A stretch of DNA of 52,377 bases from Paludibacteraceae bacterium. GTDB taxonomy: Bacteria > Bacteroidota > Bacteroidia > Bacteroidales > Paludibacteraceae. Made by a program: the position numbers and the translations under genes. Below are positions 43,174 through 52,377 of this stretch, one piece after another. Each line of letters opens with the position of its first letter. Within the stretch, counting starts at the first letter, position 1. The notes under the pieces were generated by a model. That model was not told the DNA's origin, did no database searches, and saw only the letters and a program-made list of their open reading frames with translations. Where the stretch lies: positions 1-52,377 of the forward strand of contig JAFYSB010000010.1 of assembly GCA_017546705.1 (NCBI GenBank), read 5' to 3'.

Positions 43174-44769
43174 TGTGGAGGGGAGTTGTTCGGCGATTTT
43201 GAGGGCGACATTGATGCCATCCAAAGCCGAGGATGTGATGCCGCCTGCGTAGCCTGCACCCTCGCCACAAGGATAGAGGTGAGGCGTGGAGATGGATTGC
43301 AGGGTCTCTGGATCACGAGGCAAACGCACAGCACTACTGCTGCGGCTCTCTACACCAAGGATAACCGCTTCGTTGGTCAAGAAACCACGATACTTGCGGT
43401 CGAAATCGCGGAAGCCCTGTTGCAAGCGTTTGCCGATATGTTCGGGTAGCCATTGGTCCATGCGACTGGATACCATGCCCGGCAGATAGCTACACGCAGG
43501 CAGCGACTTGCTAGCTTTGCCCTCCACAAAATCGCGCAGGCGTTGGGCTGGAGCTAAGGATGGTTCGCCACCGTGCTGATATGCCAACTGCTCCAAATAC
43601 TGTTGAAAAGCAAGACCTTTCAGTTTACACTCCTGAACTCCTGAACCACTCAACTTCTGAACTCCTGAACTCCTAAACTCCTGAACTACACCAACTAGGT
43701 CCTCGGGACGAATCTCCACCACCATGCCCGAGTTGGCAAATGGAGAGTTGCGATGGCTGGCAGACATGCCATTGACCACGCAGCTATTCAGTGCACTGCC
43801 CGCAGGGACGATATGTCCGCCTGGACACATGCAGAAGGAATAGACACCGCGACCCTGTACCTGCGTTACCAATGAATACGAGGCATTGCCCACCAAACGA
43901 ATGAGTTCGGGCGATGGGTCGTGGTACATCAGTTTGTTGATTAACGCTTGTGGGTGCTCCGCGCGTACGCCCATCGCAAAACCTTTCGTTGCCAAAGCAA
44001 CACCATTGGCATGAAGCATGTGGTAGGTATCGTGGGCGGAGTGACCGATGGCGAGGATAACGCCAAGGAGTGGACGCCCTAAAGGGCTATTGGACGGCGT
44101 TCCGCCTATTGGATATTGGCTATTGGCGATGAGGTTGCGGAAGAGAGACTCATCCACGCAGGTAGAGAAGTGGATCTCGCCACCGTGTTCGATGATGCAC
44201 TCGCGCATGCGGCGGATGATGGTTGGTAGTTTATCGCTACCGATATGAGCATGGGCTTCATACAATAGGCGGTCGTCACCACCGAAATGGTGGAAGAGTT
44301 CCATGACGCGTTGCATATTGCCGCGCTTTTTGCTGCGTGAGAAGAGTTTGCCATCAGAGAAAGTACCTGCTCCTCCTTCGCCAAAGCAATAGTTGGACTC
44401 GGCATTGAGTCCCTGGTTGCGGTTGAGCGTAGCGATGTCCTTCTTGCGCTCGGCTACCTCTTTGCCGCGCTCGTAGATGATAGGCTTGACACCTTTTTCA
44501 ATGAGGGTCAAAGCAGCGAATAAGCCCGCAGGACCGGCACCGATGATAGCCACACTATGCTCAACGTTGTGCACATCTTGGAAATGTGGAGGTTCGTAGA
44601 GCGGGATGGGCGCATCCTTAGGCAGCGGTGCGCCATGCTCGTCAGTGAGCACGGTGAGGTGTACTTTGAGTTGCTTTTGGCGAGCATCAATAGAACGCTT
44701 CACGACACGAAACTTTTGTTCCATGTCGTGAGCTTTCTCTGGGGATAATATGAGCGTGGTTTGATTCAA
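43168..44769 (-). CDS. FAD-dependent oxidoreductase, COG2509 family
   Basis: The 533-residue protein begins at a TTG (44769), kept because LILSPEKAHDMEQKF matches the usual N-terminal domain of this family. The FAD site is VAIIGAGPAGLFAAL (GAGPAG 77-82), followed by NAESNYCFGEGGAGTFSDGKL and the C-terminal YPCGEGAGYAGGITSSALDG. The reaction is not known for most members. Two stretches look like repeat DNA read in frame: EFRSSGVQKLSGSGVQE (from seven 8-bp CTCCTGAA units at 43630-43685) and IANSQYPIGGTPSNSP (~44080-44125). It lies two bases after recA. Confidence 0.87.
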   Translation of the reverse strand: MNQTTLILSPEKAHDMEQKFRVVKRSIDARQKQLKVHLTVLTDEHGAPLPKDAPIPLYEPPHFQDVHNVEHSVAIIGAGPAGLFAALTLIEKGVKPIIYERGKEVAERKKDIATLNRNQGLNAESNYCFGEGGAGTFSDGKLFSRSKKRGNMQRVMELFHHFGGDDRLLYEAHAHIGSDKLPTIIRRMRECIIEHGGEIHFSTCVDESLFRNLIANSQYPIGGTPSNSPLGRPLLGVILAIGHSAHDTYHMLHANGVALATKGFAMGVRAEHPQALINKLMYHDPSPELIRLVGNASYSLVTQVQGRGVYSFCMCPGGHIVPAGSALNSCVVNGMSASHRNSPFANSGMVVEIRPEDLVGVVQEFRSSGVQKLSGSGVQECKLKGLAFQQYLEQLAYQHGGEPSLAPAQRLRDFVEGKASKSLPACSYLPGMVSSRMDQWLPEHIGKRLQQGFRDFDRKYRGFLTNEAVILGVESRSSSAVRLPRDPETLQSISTPHLYPCGEGAGYAGGITSSALDGINVALKIAEQLPSTH

Positions 44770-44771
44770 GA

Positions 44772-45779
44772 TTATTTCTTGAGTGCTTCCATAATCTTGT
44801 TTTCGATCTCTTCGGCGAGGTCTGGATTGTCGCGGAGAACATTCTTGGCGGCATCGCGACCTTGAGCGAGTTTGTTGCCCTCGTAGCTATACCATGAGCC
44901 AGATTTGGTCAAGATACCTTTCTCTACACCCATATCCACGATTTCGCCTACGCGAGAGATACCCTCGTTGAACATGAGGTCGAATTCGGCTTTCTTGAAT
45001 GGAGGTGCCACCTTATTCTTGATGACCTTCACGCGTACTTGGTTGCCGATGATCTCGTCGCCATCTTTGATAGCGCTTGCCTTGCGGATGTCGAGGCGCA
45101 CCGAAGCGTAGAACTTCAGCGCGTTACCACCGGTGGTAGTCTCTGGGTTGCCGAACATCACGCCGATCTTCTCGCGGAGTTGGTTGATGAAGATGCAGGT
45201 GGTGTTGGTCTTGTTGATGGTAGCGGTGAGTTTACGGAGCGCTTGGGACATCAATCGTGCTTGCAAACCGACGCGGTTGTCACCCATATCGCCTTCGATC
45301 TCAGCTTTTGGAGTAAGGGCTGCCACAGAGTCGATGACTACCAAGTCCACAGCAGCGCTACGGATAAGTTCGTCTGCGATGTCAAGGGCTTGCTCGCCGC
45401 AGTCAGGTTGCGCAATGAGCAGGTTGTCGGTATCCACGCCGAGTTTCTCTGCATAGAAGCGGTCGAAAGCGTGCTCTGCATCGATGATAGCAGCGATACC
45501 GCCTTGCTTCTGCACCTCAGCCATAGCGTGGATGGCGAGGGTGGTTTTACCTGAAGACTCAGGACCATAGATCTCTACCACGCGACCGCGAGGATAACCG
45601 CCTACGCCAAGCGCGATGTTCAAACCTACTGAACCAGAAGGGATTACTGGTACATCTTCTATCTTATCGTCGCCCAATTTCATGATGGCACCTTTGCCAA
45701 AATCTTTATCGATCTTTGCCATTGCTAGTTGCAATGCTTTCAGTTTCTCTGGTGAGGGCATTTTCTTTTCTTCAGCCAT
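44772..45779 (-). CDS. recA: Recombinase RecA
   Basis: The 335-residue protein has Walker A GPESSGKT (72-79), the catalytic Glu region [30 protein letters not shown], the L1 and L2 DNA-binding loops ([38 protein letters not shown]) and the C-terminal [13 protein letters not shown]. All are standard. RecA pairs homologous DNA and activates SOS cleavage; no LexA-type box is obvious in front. It has its own promoter and probably cotranscribes the COG2509 gene. Confidence 0.97.
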   Translation of the reverse strand: MAEEKKMPSPEKLKALQLAMAKIDKDFGKGAIMKLGDDKIEDVPVIPSGSVGLNIALGVGGYPRGRVVEIYGPESSGKTTLAIHAMAEVQKQGGIAAIIDAEHAFDRFYAEKLGVDTDNLLIAQPDCGEQALDIADELIRSAAVDLVVIDSVAALTPKAEIEGDMGDNRVGLQARLMSQALRKLTATINKTNTTCIFINQLREKIGVMFGNPETTTGGNALKFYASVRLDIRKASAIKDGDEIIGNQVRVKVIKNKVAPPFKKAEFDLMFNEGISRVGEIVDMGVEKGILTKSGSWYSYEGNKLAQGRDAAKNVLRDNPDLAEEIENKIMEALKK

Positions 45780-45845
45780 AGTTGTATAATGTTTTAAGGG
45801 TTAAAAAAGTTTCAAAACTTTGCGCGAGATTATCGAACGCGTGTG

Positions 45846-45877
45846 CAAAGGTAGTGTTTTTTTTGCATTTATGCAAA
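45846..45877 (-). promoter_or_regulatory. Promoter of recA
   Basis: Minus strand TTTG (45877-45874), 20 bases, TACCTTTG (45853-45846). Confidence 0.85.
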
Positions 45878-45900
45878 TAGTAGTTGCTTTTTTTGTGTCT

Positions 45901-45999
45901 TTATGCTTTGGTATGCCATAATTGTGCAATCATGTCAATACAAAAAGTAATTACTGTAGCCGAAGCCAAACTGATAAGTAATGTTAAAAATGTGTTCAT
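45901..45999 (-). CDS. Possible 32-residue single-span membrane protein
   Basis: The frame from ATG (45999) to TAA (45901) encodes MNTFLTLLISLASATVITFC followed by IDMIAQLWHTKA, one clear hydrophobic helix with a short polar tail. A -7 box TACCTTTG lies on the same strand at 46056-46049, about 50 bases upstream, though its -33 box is poor. The 450-base gap between recA and holA otherwise holds only the two flanking promoters. Small one-helix proteins of this length are frequent in Bacteroidales. The function is unknown, and the frame may be chance. Confidence 0.5.
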   Translation of the reverse strand: MNTFLTLLISLASATVITFCIDMIAQLWHTKA

Positions 46000-46048
46000 A
46001 CTTGTGCCTGTTTTAGTAGTTAAACATATAATTTTTTGAAATCGGGTG

Positions 46049-46056
46049 CAAAGGTA
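46049..46056 (-). promoter_or_regulatory. -7 promoter box before the 32-codon ORF
   Basis: TACCTTTG on the minus strand. At the standard 20-base spacing the -33 position reads ACAA, so the site is weaker than the other promoters. Confidence 0.5.
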
Positions 46057-46170
46057 CTATAGCAAACTGCTAAAACTTGTCAGTATCTCAATAAAAATAC
46101 AAAAAAGTGTATAAATTGATAGTTTTTTGCTTTTTTTCTATTTAATTAGTTTTTTAATTAGCGGGATTTT

Positions 46171-46202
46171 TTTGCATAGATGTATTTTTTTTTGTACCTT
46201 TG
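46171..46202 (+). promoter_or_regulatory. Promoter of holA
   Basis: TTTG (46171-46174), 20 bases, TACCTTTG (46195-46202), 29 bases before the ATG. Confidence 0.85.
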
Positions 46203-46231
46203 CAGACTAAAATAATCGTAATAGCTGACTT

Positions 46232-47272
46232 ATGGCAAAGTATGAAGAAGTGATGATTGGTTTGAAGCAAGGCAAATATGCACCTGCGTATATGCTTTGT
46301 GGAAAAGAGTCGTATTATATCGACTTGGTAGCCAATTACATAGAGAATAATGTGCTAGACGAAATGGCGCGTGAGTTCGACCAGACTATTATTTATGGCA
46401 AGGATTTGAATAGCGGTGATGTGTCGCCTGTGATTGGCGCGGCACGTGGGTTCGCCATGATGGGTGGATACAAGGTGATCATTGTTAAGGAGGCGCAGAA
46501 CATCAAGAAGTGGGAAGCATTGGCCATGTATATGGATAATCCCCAGCCATCCACAATCTTGGTCTTCTGCTATAAATACGGTTCGCCAGATAAGCGTTTG
46601 AACCTATTTAAGAACTGGGAAAAGAAAGGTGGCGTGCTGATGGAGTCGGATCAACTCAAAGATTATCAGGTAGAGAAGTGGATTCGAGACTATGTGATGC
46701 AACGCAATAAAGAGTTGAAGGCCAATGGTGATGAGGTACAGATTGATGAGAAAGTGACGAAGATTTTGGCAGATAGTATTGGTACAGATCTAACACAGAT
46801 AGTAGGTGCTTTGCAGAAATTGATTGACGGACGCCCAGATGGAGTGAAGGTGATTGATGCTGCCTTGGTGGAGCGGAATATCGGTATATCGAAGGACTTT
46901 AATGTATTTGAGTTGCAAGAGGCCTTGGTGAAAGGGGATGTGGTGAAAGCTAATCGTATTACGCAGTATTTTGCGTCGTCGAAAGATCACCCGATGGTGA
47001 AAGAGTTGGGCATATTATACGGATTTTTTGCTAACTTAATGATATATCACTATTTACCTGATAAGACAGATAGGGTTGCAGCTAGTGCATTAGGCGTATC
47101 GCCCTATTTCGTAAAAGACTATGCGGCAGCAGCCAAACGCTATTCGGCAGGTAAGACATTTGCGATAATTGGGTATTTCCGAGAGATAGATGCGCGATTG
47201 AAAGGTGTCAATAATCCGAGCGCGAAGGATGCGGACTTGTGGAAAGAGTTAATATATAAGATAATGCATTAA
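46232..47272 (+). CDS. holA: DNA polymerase III delta subunit
   Basis: The 346-residue clamp-loader subunit opens the beta clamp. It has the HolA N-terminal pattern (YAPAYMLCGKESYYIDLVANYI), a central AAA-like region without a P-loop (GGYKVIIVKEAQNIKKWEAL, STILVFCYKYGSPDKR) and the C-terminal helical domain (NIGISKDFNVFELQEALVKGD, HPMVKELGILYGFFANLMIYHY). The absent Walker motif is normal for delta. It works with the product of dnaN in this window. The gene is monocistronic between its promoter and a perfect terminator. Confidence 0.93.
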   Translation: MAKYEEVMIGLKQGKYAPAYMLCGKESYYIDLVANYIENNVLDEMAREFDQTIIYGKDLNSGDVSPVIGAARGFAMMGGYKVIIVKEAQNIKKWEALAMYMDNPQPSTILVFCYKYGSPDKRLNLFKNWEKKGGVLMESDQLKDYQVEKWIRDYVMQRNKELKANGDEVQIDEKVTKILADSIGTDLTQIVGALQKLIDGRPDGVKVIDAALVERNIGISKDFNVFELQEALVKGDVVKANRITQYFASSKDHPMVKELGILYGFFANLMIYHYLPDKTDRVAASALGVSPYFVKDYAAAAKRYSAGKTFAIIGYFREIDARLKGVNNPSAKDADLWKELIYKIMH

Positions 47273-47300
47273 AAAAATCCTCCGTAGTGGAGGATTTTTT
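47272..47300. terminator. Bidirectional terminator between holA and the Omp85-type gene
   Basis: AAAAAATCCTCC (47272-47283) pairs with GGAGGATTTTTT (47289-47300), with T-runs on both strands; it begins inside the holA stop codon. Confidence 0.92.
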
Positions 47301-47302
47301 AT

Positions 47303-48802
47303 TTAAAAGAGGTAACCCATCTTGATGTAGAAGTTAGCCCACTTAGCGTTATCTTGCTTATCCAAAGCCATAGCCCAGTCCACAGAAAGCACGAAGTTTT
47401 CGTTCATAGCTGCTTTCAAGCCCAGACCTGCTGCCATGTGAGGCATATAGACCTTTGATTGGTCAATGTTACCTTTTTCATCCAACTTAAAATACTTGTC
47501 AAAGTCCATCGGCATTACCGCATTTTCGCCTTTTGATATTTTAGCTGCAGTTTCAACGCAATCTTCATCATATAATTTTCTGATTTTCACCTCATCCAAC
47601 TCGTATGGCTGCGTAATCACGCCCAAATCAAAGAAAGGAGCTAAACCGATATAGAAGTGTTGGCGACCGATGTCGAATTTCGCCACTTTGCAGCGCAGTT
47701 CCACATTCGCATATGCAAAGCCATTTGCCAAAATACGGTTACGCATGATACCGCGCAATGAGTTTGCGCCACCCAATCCCTCGTACATCACGCGTTGGAT
47801 AAACAAGGTGTTGAGATAGGTGTTCATATAGAATGGCGACTGACCTGCGATATTATTTTGTGTACCAATGCGATATGCGAAAGTCACGCGGTCGCGATAT
47901 ACTGGCACATAGTGGCGGAAGTTGAAGTTGAATTGCAAATGATTATATCCTGCTGCTGCTTGCTCGCCAAATGCTGCGGTATAGGTAAAGAACGCATCCG
48001 CATAAATACCTTTGGTTGGGCAAGTGCGTTGGTCGCGGCTATCATAAGTAATACCTGCACGTAAATAGGGATGCCAACCGCCTTTAGCTTCTGCCTGATC
48101 AATAAGCCCCCATTTCACATATTTTTCGTACAATCCTTCTACATTTTCATTCATCGCTTTTTGTTCAGCGAGCGGAATATTTGGATCAAACTCGTTTTTA
48201 CCATTGAGCATATCGATGTTACACTCATCGATCATATAACCGAGCACACCCACTCCCGCATTCCATTTGATATCCTTCCAAATTGTACCTTCGATATCCG
48301 CTGCAAAGCGGAAAAGGTTGCGTTTGTACTTATAGAACGCACGCGATTGATAGGTATCAACATCCATTTTTTCTGGATTTTTGTTCCACTTATGCAACGA
48401 CTGATTATAAATAGACTGATAGCCATTGAACCCGTAGAAGTCGCACATCGCATCAGGCTGATAGGTGGCATCGAGGGTCAAACGATGCTTAGGAATCAAG
48501 TACTTACTATCATAGTTCACACGGAAGATACCATAGTTCTTGGTCGTATAGGCTGCCTCTGCGTAAAGAGAGTGGATATACTCTGGGTACTGCGAACCGT
48601 CGCCATAATAATATATATTGGCAAGTGCACCACCTTGAAAACCAAGGTCCGCATCAAACGCTACTGATGGTAATGCTCCGAAGTTCCAGCCGGTTTTAAT
48701 CTTCCTACCCAGCGAGTCTACTTGTTGCACTTTCTCCTTTTTTGCAGCAGAAATTGGTAATACAAACAATATGCTGATCGCAAAAATAAAAATACGCTTC
48801 AT
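47303..48802 (-). CDS. Omp85/surface antigen-type outer membrane barrel without POTRA repeats
   Basis: The 499-residue product has signal peptide MKRIFIFAISILFVLPISA. The barrel begins almost at once (GWNFGALPSVAFDADLGFQGG), and the family region GGANSLRGIMRNRILANGFAYANVELRCKV is the Omp85 R-G-[YFI] motif (here LRG). It ends in FYIKMGYLF with a terminal Phe for BamA recognition. No POTRA repeats are present, so it is not an assembly factor like the BamA at 8.6 kb. Secretion or lipid-linked roles are both possible. Confidence 0.8.
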   Translation of the reverse strand: MKRIFIFAISILFVLPISAAKKEKVQQVDSLGRKIKTGWNFGALPSVAFDADLGFQGGALANIYYYGDGSQYPEYIHSLYAEAAYTTKNYGIFRVNYDSKYLIPKHRLTLDATYQPDAMCDFYGFNGYQSIYNQSLHKWNKNPEKMDVDTYQSRAFYKYKRNLFRFAADIEGTIWKDIKWNAGVGVLGYMIDECNIDMLNGKNEFDPNIPLAEQKAMNENVEGLYEKYVKWGLIDQAEAKGGWHPYLRAGITYDSRDQRTCPTKGIYADAFFTYTAAFGEQAAAGYNHLQFNFNFRHYVPVYRDRVTFAYRIGTQNNIAGQSPFYMNTYLNTLFIQRVMYEGLGGANSLRGIMRNRILANGFAYANVELRCKVAKFDIGRQHFYIGLAPFFDLGVITQPYELDEVKIRKLYDEDCVETAAKISKGENAVMPMDFDKYFKLDEKGNIDQSKVYMPHMAAGLGLKAAMNENFVLSVDWAMALDKQDNAKWANFYIKMGYLF

Positions 48803-48819
48803 AGAGATTTATTCTTTGA

Positions 48820-48845
48820 GCGCTCGAGGGAGTTGATTCGAGCGC
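48820..48845. promoter_or_regulatory. Perfect hairpin in the leader of the Omp85-type gene
   Basis: GCGCTCGA (48820-48827) pairs with TCGAGCGC (48838-48845). It lies 17 bases before the ATG of the minus-strand barrel gene and 36 bases after the DUF819 stop. There is no T-run, so it may be a leader structure rather than a terminator. Confidence 0.5.
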
Positions 48846-48881
48846 AAGTTGTCTATATTGTCGTTAATTATCCGTTAAGTC

Positions 48882-50051
48882 TTACCCCAAAACCCAAGCC
48901 AGCAGCGCACCAAGGTAAGTGCCTATTGCATAACCTACTAAGCCCACTACAATACCTGAGATAAGGACTTTTTTGTTTTTCATCGCACCTGCGATAGGTG
49001 GCACGAATGGAGGTGAGCAGAGGAGTCCCACTTGGCAAACGCAGAAGAGGTCGCCACTGACTTTAGCGATACGGCAGAGCAACAAGTGCAGGCCTACCGA
49101 AATACCAATTATCCAAAATACAAAACCACCGATATACAACGAACCACCGTTCACACTATTGATATCGAACATAGATGCCACAATCACACTAAAAATCAGG
49201 ATAAAGAACATTCCCAACTCAAAGGTCTTCGGCAATTCGCGTACCTTCTTAAAGAACGAAGCAATGATAGACAATGTGGTGATAGTCAATATCACAACCA
49301 ACTCGTTTAGGGTCCCCGTGATCAGCAATGCCAAACCTGCACCTACTGCCAAGAAGCAAATACTCAACCCCAATCCCTTCATCATACCAATGAAGTTTTT
49401 CTTTTCGAACATACCGCGGTAGTTTTCCACATCGTTAGTCTCCACCTCGTCTTCATCCATACGCCCTTTGTGGGTGATATCCTTGTATGGTAACAACTTG
49501 CGGAAGATCTTATAGCCGCCACCCAAGAGGAAGAATATATAAGGTGTAGTAATCACCATTTGGAATGCCAGCACAATCGCCATTACAGAGCGATCCACAT
49601 TCAATGCTGCACCCAAAGCGTTGAAGTTCATTGTTCCGCCCGTATAGATACCTGCCATCATACCTGTCACTTTGGCAATCTCAGGCACATTGTTGCGGAA
49701 AACAAAATAGCCCGAGATAGAAGCAACGATTACCGCTGCAATACCTGTTACCAACGCCCAAGTGGTTTTAGGTAGCGATTTCGTCCAAAGCTTGAAATCG
49801 CAATTGAAGAGCATTAGCGGAATAGCTAATGGCACAGCCACACTCATGATAGTGGATTGCAGTTTACTAAAGGTAGCACCTATAGTAGGGTCAGCAAAAT
49901 GGAATACTCCGCAAAGCGAAGCGATAATACCTACAGCATACGCAAGTACCACAGTACCAATCTTTTGGACAACTGTCCAACGCTTGAACGCCTCAATAAT
50001 CAATATAGGAAAGATGATATAGCAAGCAAGAATGATGTAAACTTTTACCAT
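48882..50051 (-). CDS. DUF819 family membrane protein
   Basis: The 389-residue protein has about ten membrane segments arranged as two halves, with FADPTIGATFSKLQSTIMSVAVPLAIPLML, MMAGIYTGGTMNFNALGAAL and the second-half VCQVGLLCSPPFVPPIAGAMKN. These fit the DUF819 (YjcL-like) family. The role is unknown; a transport function is likely from topology. A soluble loop at ~205-225 (DITHKGRMDEDEVETNDVENY) is acidic. It stands 79 bases before the Omp85-type gene and may be cotranscribed. Confidence 0.83.
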   Translation of the reverse strand: MVKVYIILACYIIFPILIIEAFKRWTVVQKIGTVVLAYAVGIIASLCGVFHFADPTIGATFSKLQSTIMSVAVPLAIPLMLFNCDFKLWTKSLPKTTWALVTGIAAVIVASISGYFVFRNNVPEIAKVTGMMAGIYTGGTMNFNALGAALNVDRSVMAIVLAFQMVITTPYIFFLLGGGYKIFRKLLPYKDITHKGRMDEDEVETNDVENYRGMFEKKNFIGMMKGLGLSICFLAVGAGLALLITGTLNELVVILTITTLSIIASFFKKVRELPKTFELGMFFILIFSVIVASMFDINSVNGGSLYIGGFVFWIIGISVGLHLLLCRIAKVSGDLFCVCQVGLLCSPPFVPPIAGAMKNKKVLISGIVVGLVGYAIGTYLGALLAWVLG

Positions 50052-50143
50052 AACTATTTATTTTTATGCGAAGCAATCTAACAGGGCTTCAGCCCGATCT
50101 AACAGCAACGCGGTCTGACTTCTAACAGCGCAAAGCGCGGTCT

Positions 50144-51169
50144 TTACTTCGTTTCTTCTGGTTTTTGCAATTTACGTACTAAGTAAAGATATTCTTGAAG
50201 GAACATCCAAAATGGCATCGTGATAAATCCCGTGAGCGGGATGAATAGCAATTGCCATACAAATTGTACCGAGTTATGGAATGCTGGATCTTTGATTGCC
50301 CAGCGGATAATTAACCATACAAGCCATAATGGTAAAGTAAGCACACCTGAAATGAGGAATAGAGGTGACATTACCACTAACATCAAAAGCAAACCCCACT
50401 TAGGCATACGATGCTTAGGGAACCAGTTTTTATTGGCTGGACGATTGTGGCTGAGTTTGTCCCAGTTCTTCTCATAGTTCTCGTCATCTGGCACCCAGAG
50501 AATCTGCTCGCGCATGCGGTTGGTGAGTTCTTCGCGCATGGCAAGAATCAATTTAGGTTGCTCCAAATCCGCGTGTTCAGCAATAAACTCGGTCATATTG
50601 ATTGGCTTACCTATATTGATAACCAATGTGTCCCACAGATGGAACCAATCGCTATATTCCAATCCCACCGGCACAATATAGATAGGTTTCTCTTTGCCAA
50701 ACTTTTCGTTAGCGCGCAATGTGATACGGAAAATACCTTTGCCTAACGGCAGTAGCGAGTGCTTAGTGCGGTGAGTCCCCTCTGGCAGGATACAGAATGG
50801 TACGCCCTCTTCGAGGGTGTCAATAGCACGCTCTACAGTCTCATCGTTTTTGAGCACTTCGCCCGCTCCATCGCGCATGCGACGGATAGGCATGATCTTA
50901 AAGAAACTCAGGATTTTAGCTAATCGCTTGTTGCGGAAGATATCCGCACGAGCTACAAACACTTTTCGCTCCGAATTGATAGACAACACCGCCAGCGCAT
51001 CTTGCAGCGCGTTAGTGTGATTCGGTGCAAAAATTACTGCCCCATCTTGGGGGATATTCTCCTCGCCTACGTATTTGATATGACGGTACGAATGTCGGAA
51101 CATCCAATTCACCAGCGGGAGAAGAAATCGATACGCACGATTCTCATCATGTATCTGCTTCATGGTCAC
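50144..51169 (-). CDS. PlsC-type 1-acylglycerol-phosphate acyltransferase
   Basis: The 341-residue protein has the acyltransferase motif NHTNALQD with His51 and Asp57 (one residue longer than the standard H-x4-D, a spacing I recall from Bacteroidota glycerol acyltransferases), the FVARADIFR segment and PEGTHR (~129-134). Two hydrophobic helices follow near the C-terminus (LLLMLVVMSPLFLISGVLTLPLWLVWLII). It makes phosphatidate or a related lipid at the inner membrane. The gap 50052-50143 downstream contains CTAACAGC/GCGCGGTC repeats. Confidence 0.85.
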   Translation of the reverse strand: MTMKQIHDENRAYRFLLPLVNWMFRHSYRHIKYVGEENIPQDGAVIFAPNHTNALQDALAVLSINSERKVFVARADIFRNKRLAKILSFFKIMPIRRMRDGAGEVLKNDETVERAIDTLEEGVPFCILPEGTHRTKHSLLPLGKGIFRITLRANEKFGKEKPIYIVPVGLEYSDWFHLWDTLVINIGKPINMTEFIAEHADLEQPKLILAMREELTNRMREQILWVPDDENYEKNWDKLSHNRPANKNWFPKHRMPKWGLLLMLVVMSPLFLISGVLTLPLWLVWLIIRWAIKDPAFHNSVQFVWQLLFIPLTGFITMPFWMFLQEYLYLVRKLQKPEETK

Positions 51170-51229
51170 TTCTATAAATTTTATTTATAGTAATCTAATA
51201 CCTTCTCAGATTTTTTTGTTTCCGTGCTG

Positions 51230-51261
51230 CAAAGGTAGTATATTTTTTTGGAATGACCAAA
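51230..51261 (-). promoter_or_regulatory. Promoter of the acyltransferase gene
   Basis: Minus strand TTTG (51261-51258), 20 bases, TACCTTTG (51237-51230). Confidence 0.85.
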
Positions 51262-51313
51262 CATTTTTGATAAAAAAGTAAGGTTTCAAGTGTATATTGT
51301 TAATAAAAAAATG

Positions 51314-51336
51314 AGGCACTCAATTTGAGTGCCTCG
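51314..51336 (-). terminator. Terminator of gapA
   Basis: GAGGCACTCAA (51314-51324) pairs with TTGAGTGCCTC (51326-51336); on the minus strand the stem is followed by ATTTTTTTATT. Confidence 0.92.
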
Positions 51337-51357
51337 CTGTATATCTTAATAAGAATA

Positions 51358-52377
<1,020 letters not shown>

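Noticed and set aside
47303-48802. A second BamA or TamA
   Set aside because: There are no POTRA repeats; only the barrel is present, so I call it Omp85-type without an assembly role.

Overview
The window is a chromosomal stretch of a member of the Bacteroidales (Bacteroidota). The evidence is: promoters of the form TTTG-N20-TANNTTTG; a type IX secretion (T9SS) sorting domain on one exported protein; a PorX-type regulator; PorG-like barrels next to uppS-bamA-skp-skp; an M16 protease; GT3-type glycogen synthase; and few purine-rich ribosome binding sites. I cannot name the species. I see no phage, plasmid, transposase, integrase or CRISPR array.

Layout. 1-1100: a structured leader RNA (element E1) followed by a T9SS-exported protein. 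1.2-6.3 kb: murI(-) divergent from dnaN - DEDDh exonuclease - rnz - radA(+). 6.3-13.9 kb: an envelope-biogenesis run (two PorG-like barrels, uppS, bamA, two skp/ompH genes, a 41-codon gene, an MFS carrier). 14.0-18.4 kb, minus strand: PASTA protein, rluD, porX, endonuclease/phosphatase-like protein. 18.6-19.2 kb: a 19-cysteine small protein coupled to a DUF454 membrane protein. 19.6-22.9 kb: accessory cassette A (structured leader E2, serine protease, unknown exported protein, terminator, dispersed repeat). 23.0-31.7 kb: tnaA(-) divergent from rsfS-ftsH-M16 protease(+), then ttcA - DUF486 - LMW phosphatase(-). 31.8-32.2 kb: three tRNA genes. 32.2-35.3 kb: exported nuclease, half-length DUF4290 protein and esterase-propeller operon. 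35.5-39.5 kb: pRiA4b-like protein, miaA, PKD lipoprotein, glycogen synthase. 39.6-43.1 kb: accessory cassette B (repeat, terminator, collagen-like lipoprotein, small membrane protein, structured leader E3). 43.2-52.4 kb: recA with a COG2509 flavoprotein, a 32-codon ORF, holA, an Omp85-type barrel, DUF819, acyltransferase, gapA.

Most interesting result. Three leader elements (E1 8-174 +, E2 22214-22447 -, E3 42494-42736 -) fold by hand into the same long rod. A closing helix encloses helix A, an internal loop (AAA facing ACCT; AAAT facing AGCCT in E3) and helix B. The paired sequences of A and B differ in all three copies while pairing is kept, which is strong compensatory change. Each element sits just upstream of a gene for a signal-peptide protein, and E2 and E3 each have a perfect promoter in front. 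The E2 and E3 loci share a whole architecture: promoter, RNA, two exported-protein genes with unrelated cargo, terminator, and one copy of the same ~250-270 bp repeat. An 11-bp-period repeat of one family lies on the promoter side of both. I read these as cargo cassettes headed by a shared structured RNA. The function is unknown, and I cannot exclude that the RNA is already in Rfam.

Core genes work in DNA replication and repair (dnaN, holA, recA, radA), RNA modification and processing (rnz, ttcA, miaA, rluD), envelope assembly (bamA, skp, uppS) and T9SS control (porX, porG-like). Coordinates were counted by hand; starts were moved to internal ATG codons where signal peptides or promoters required it.
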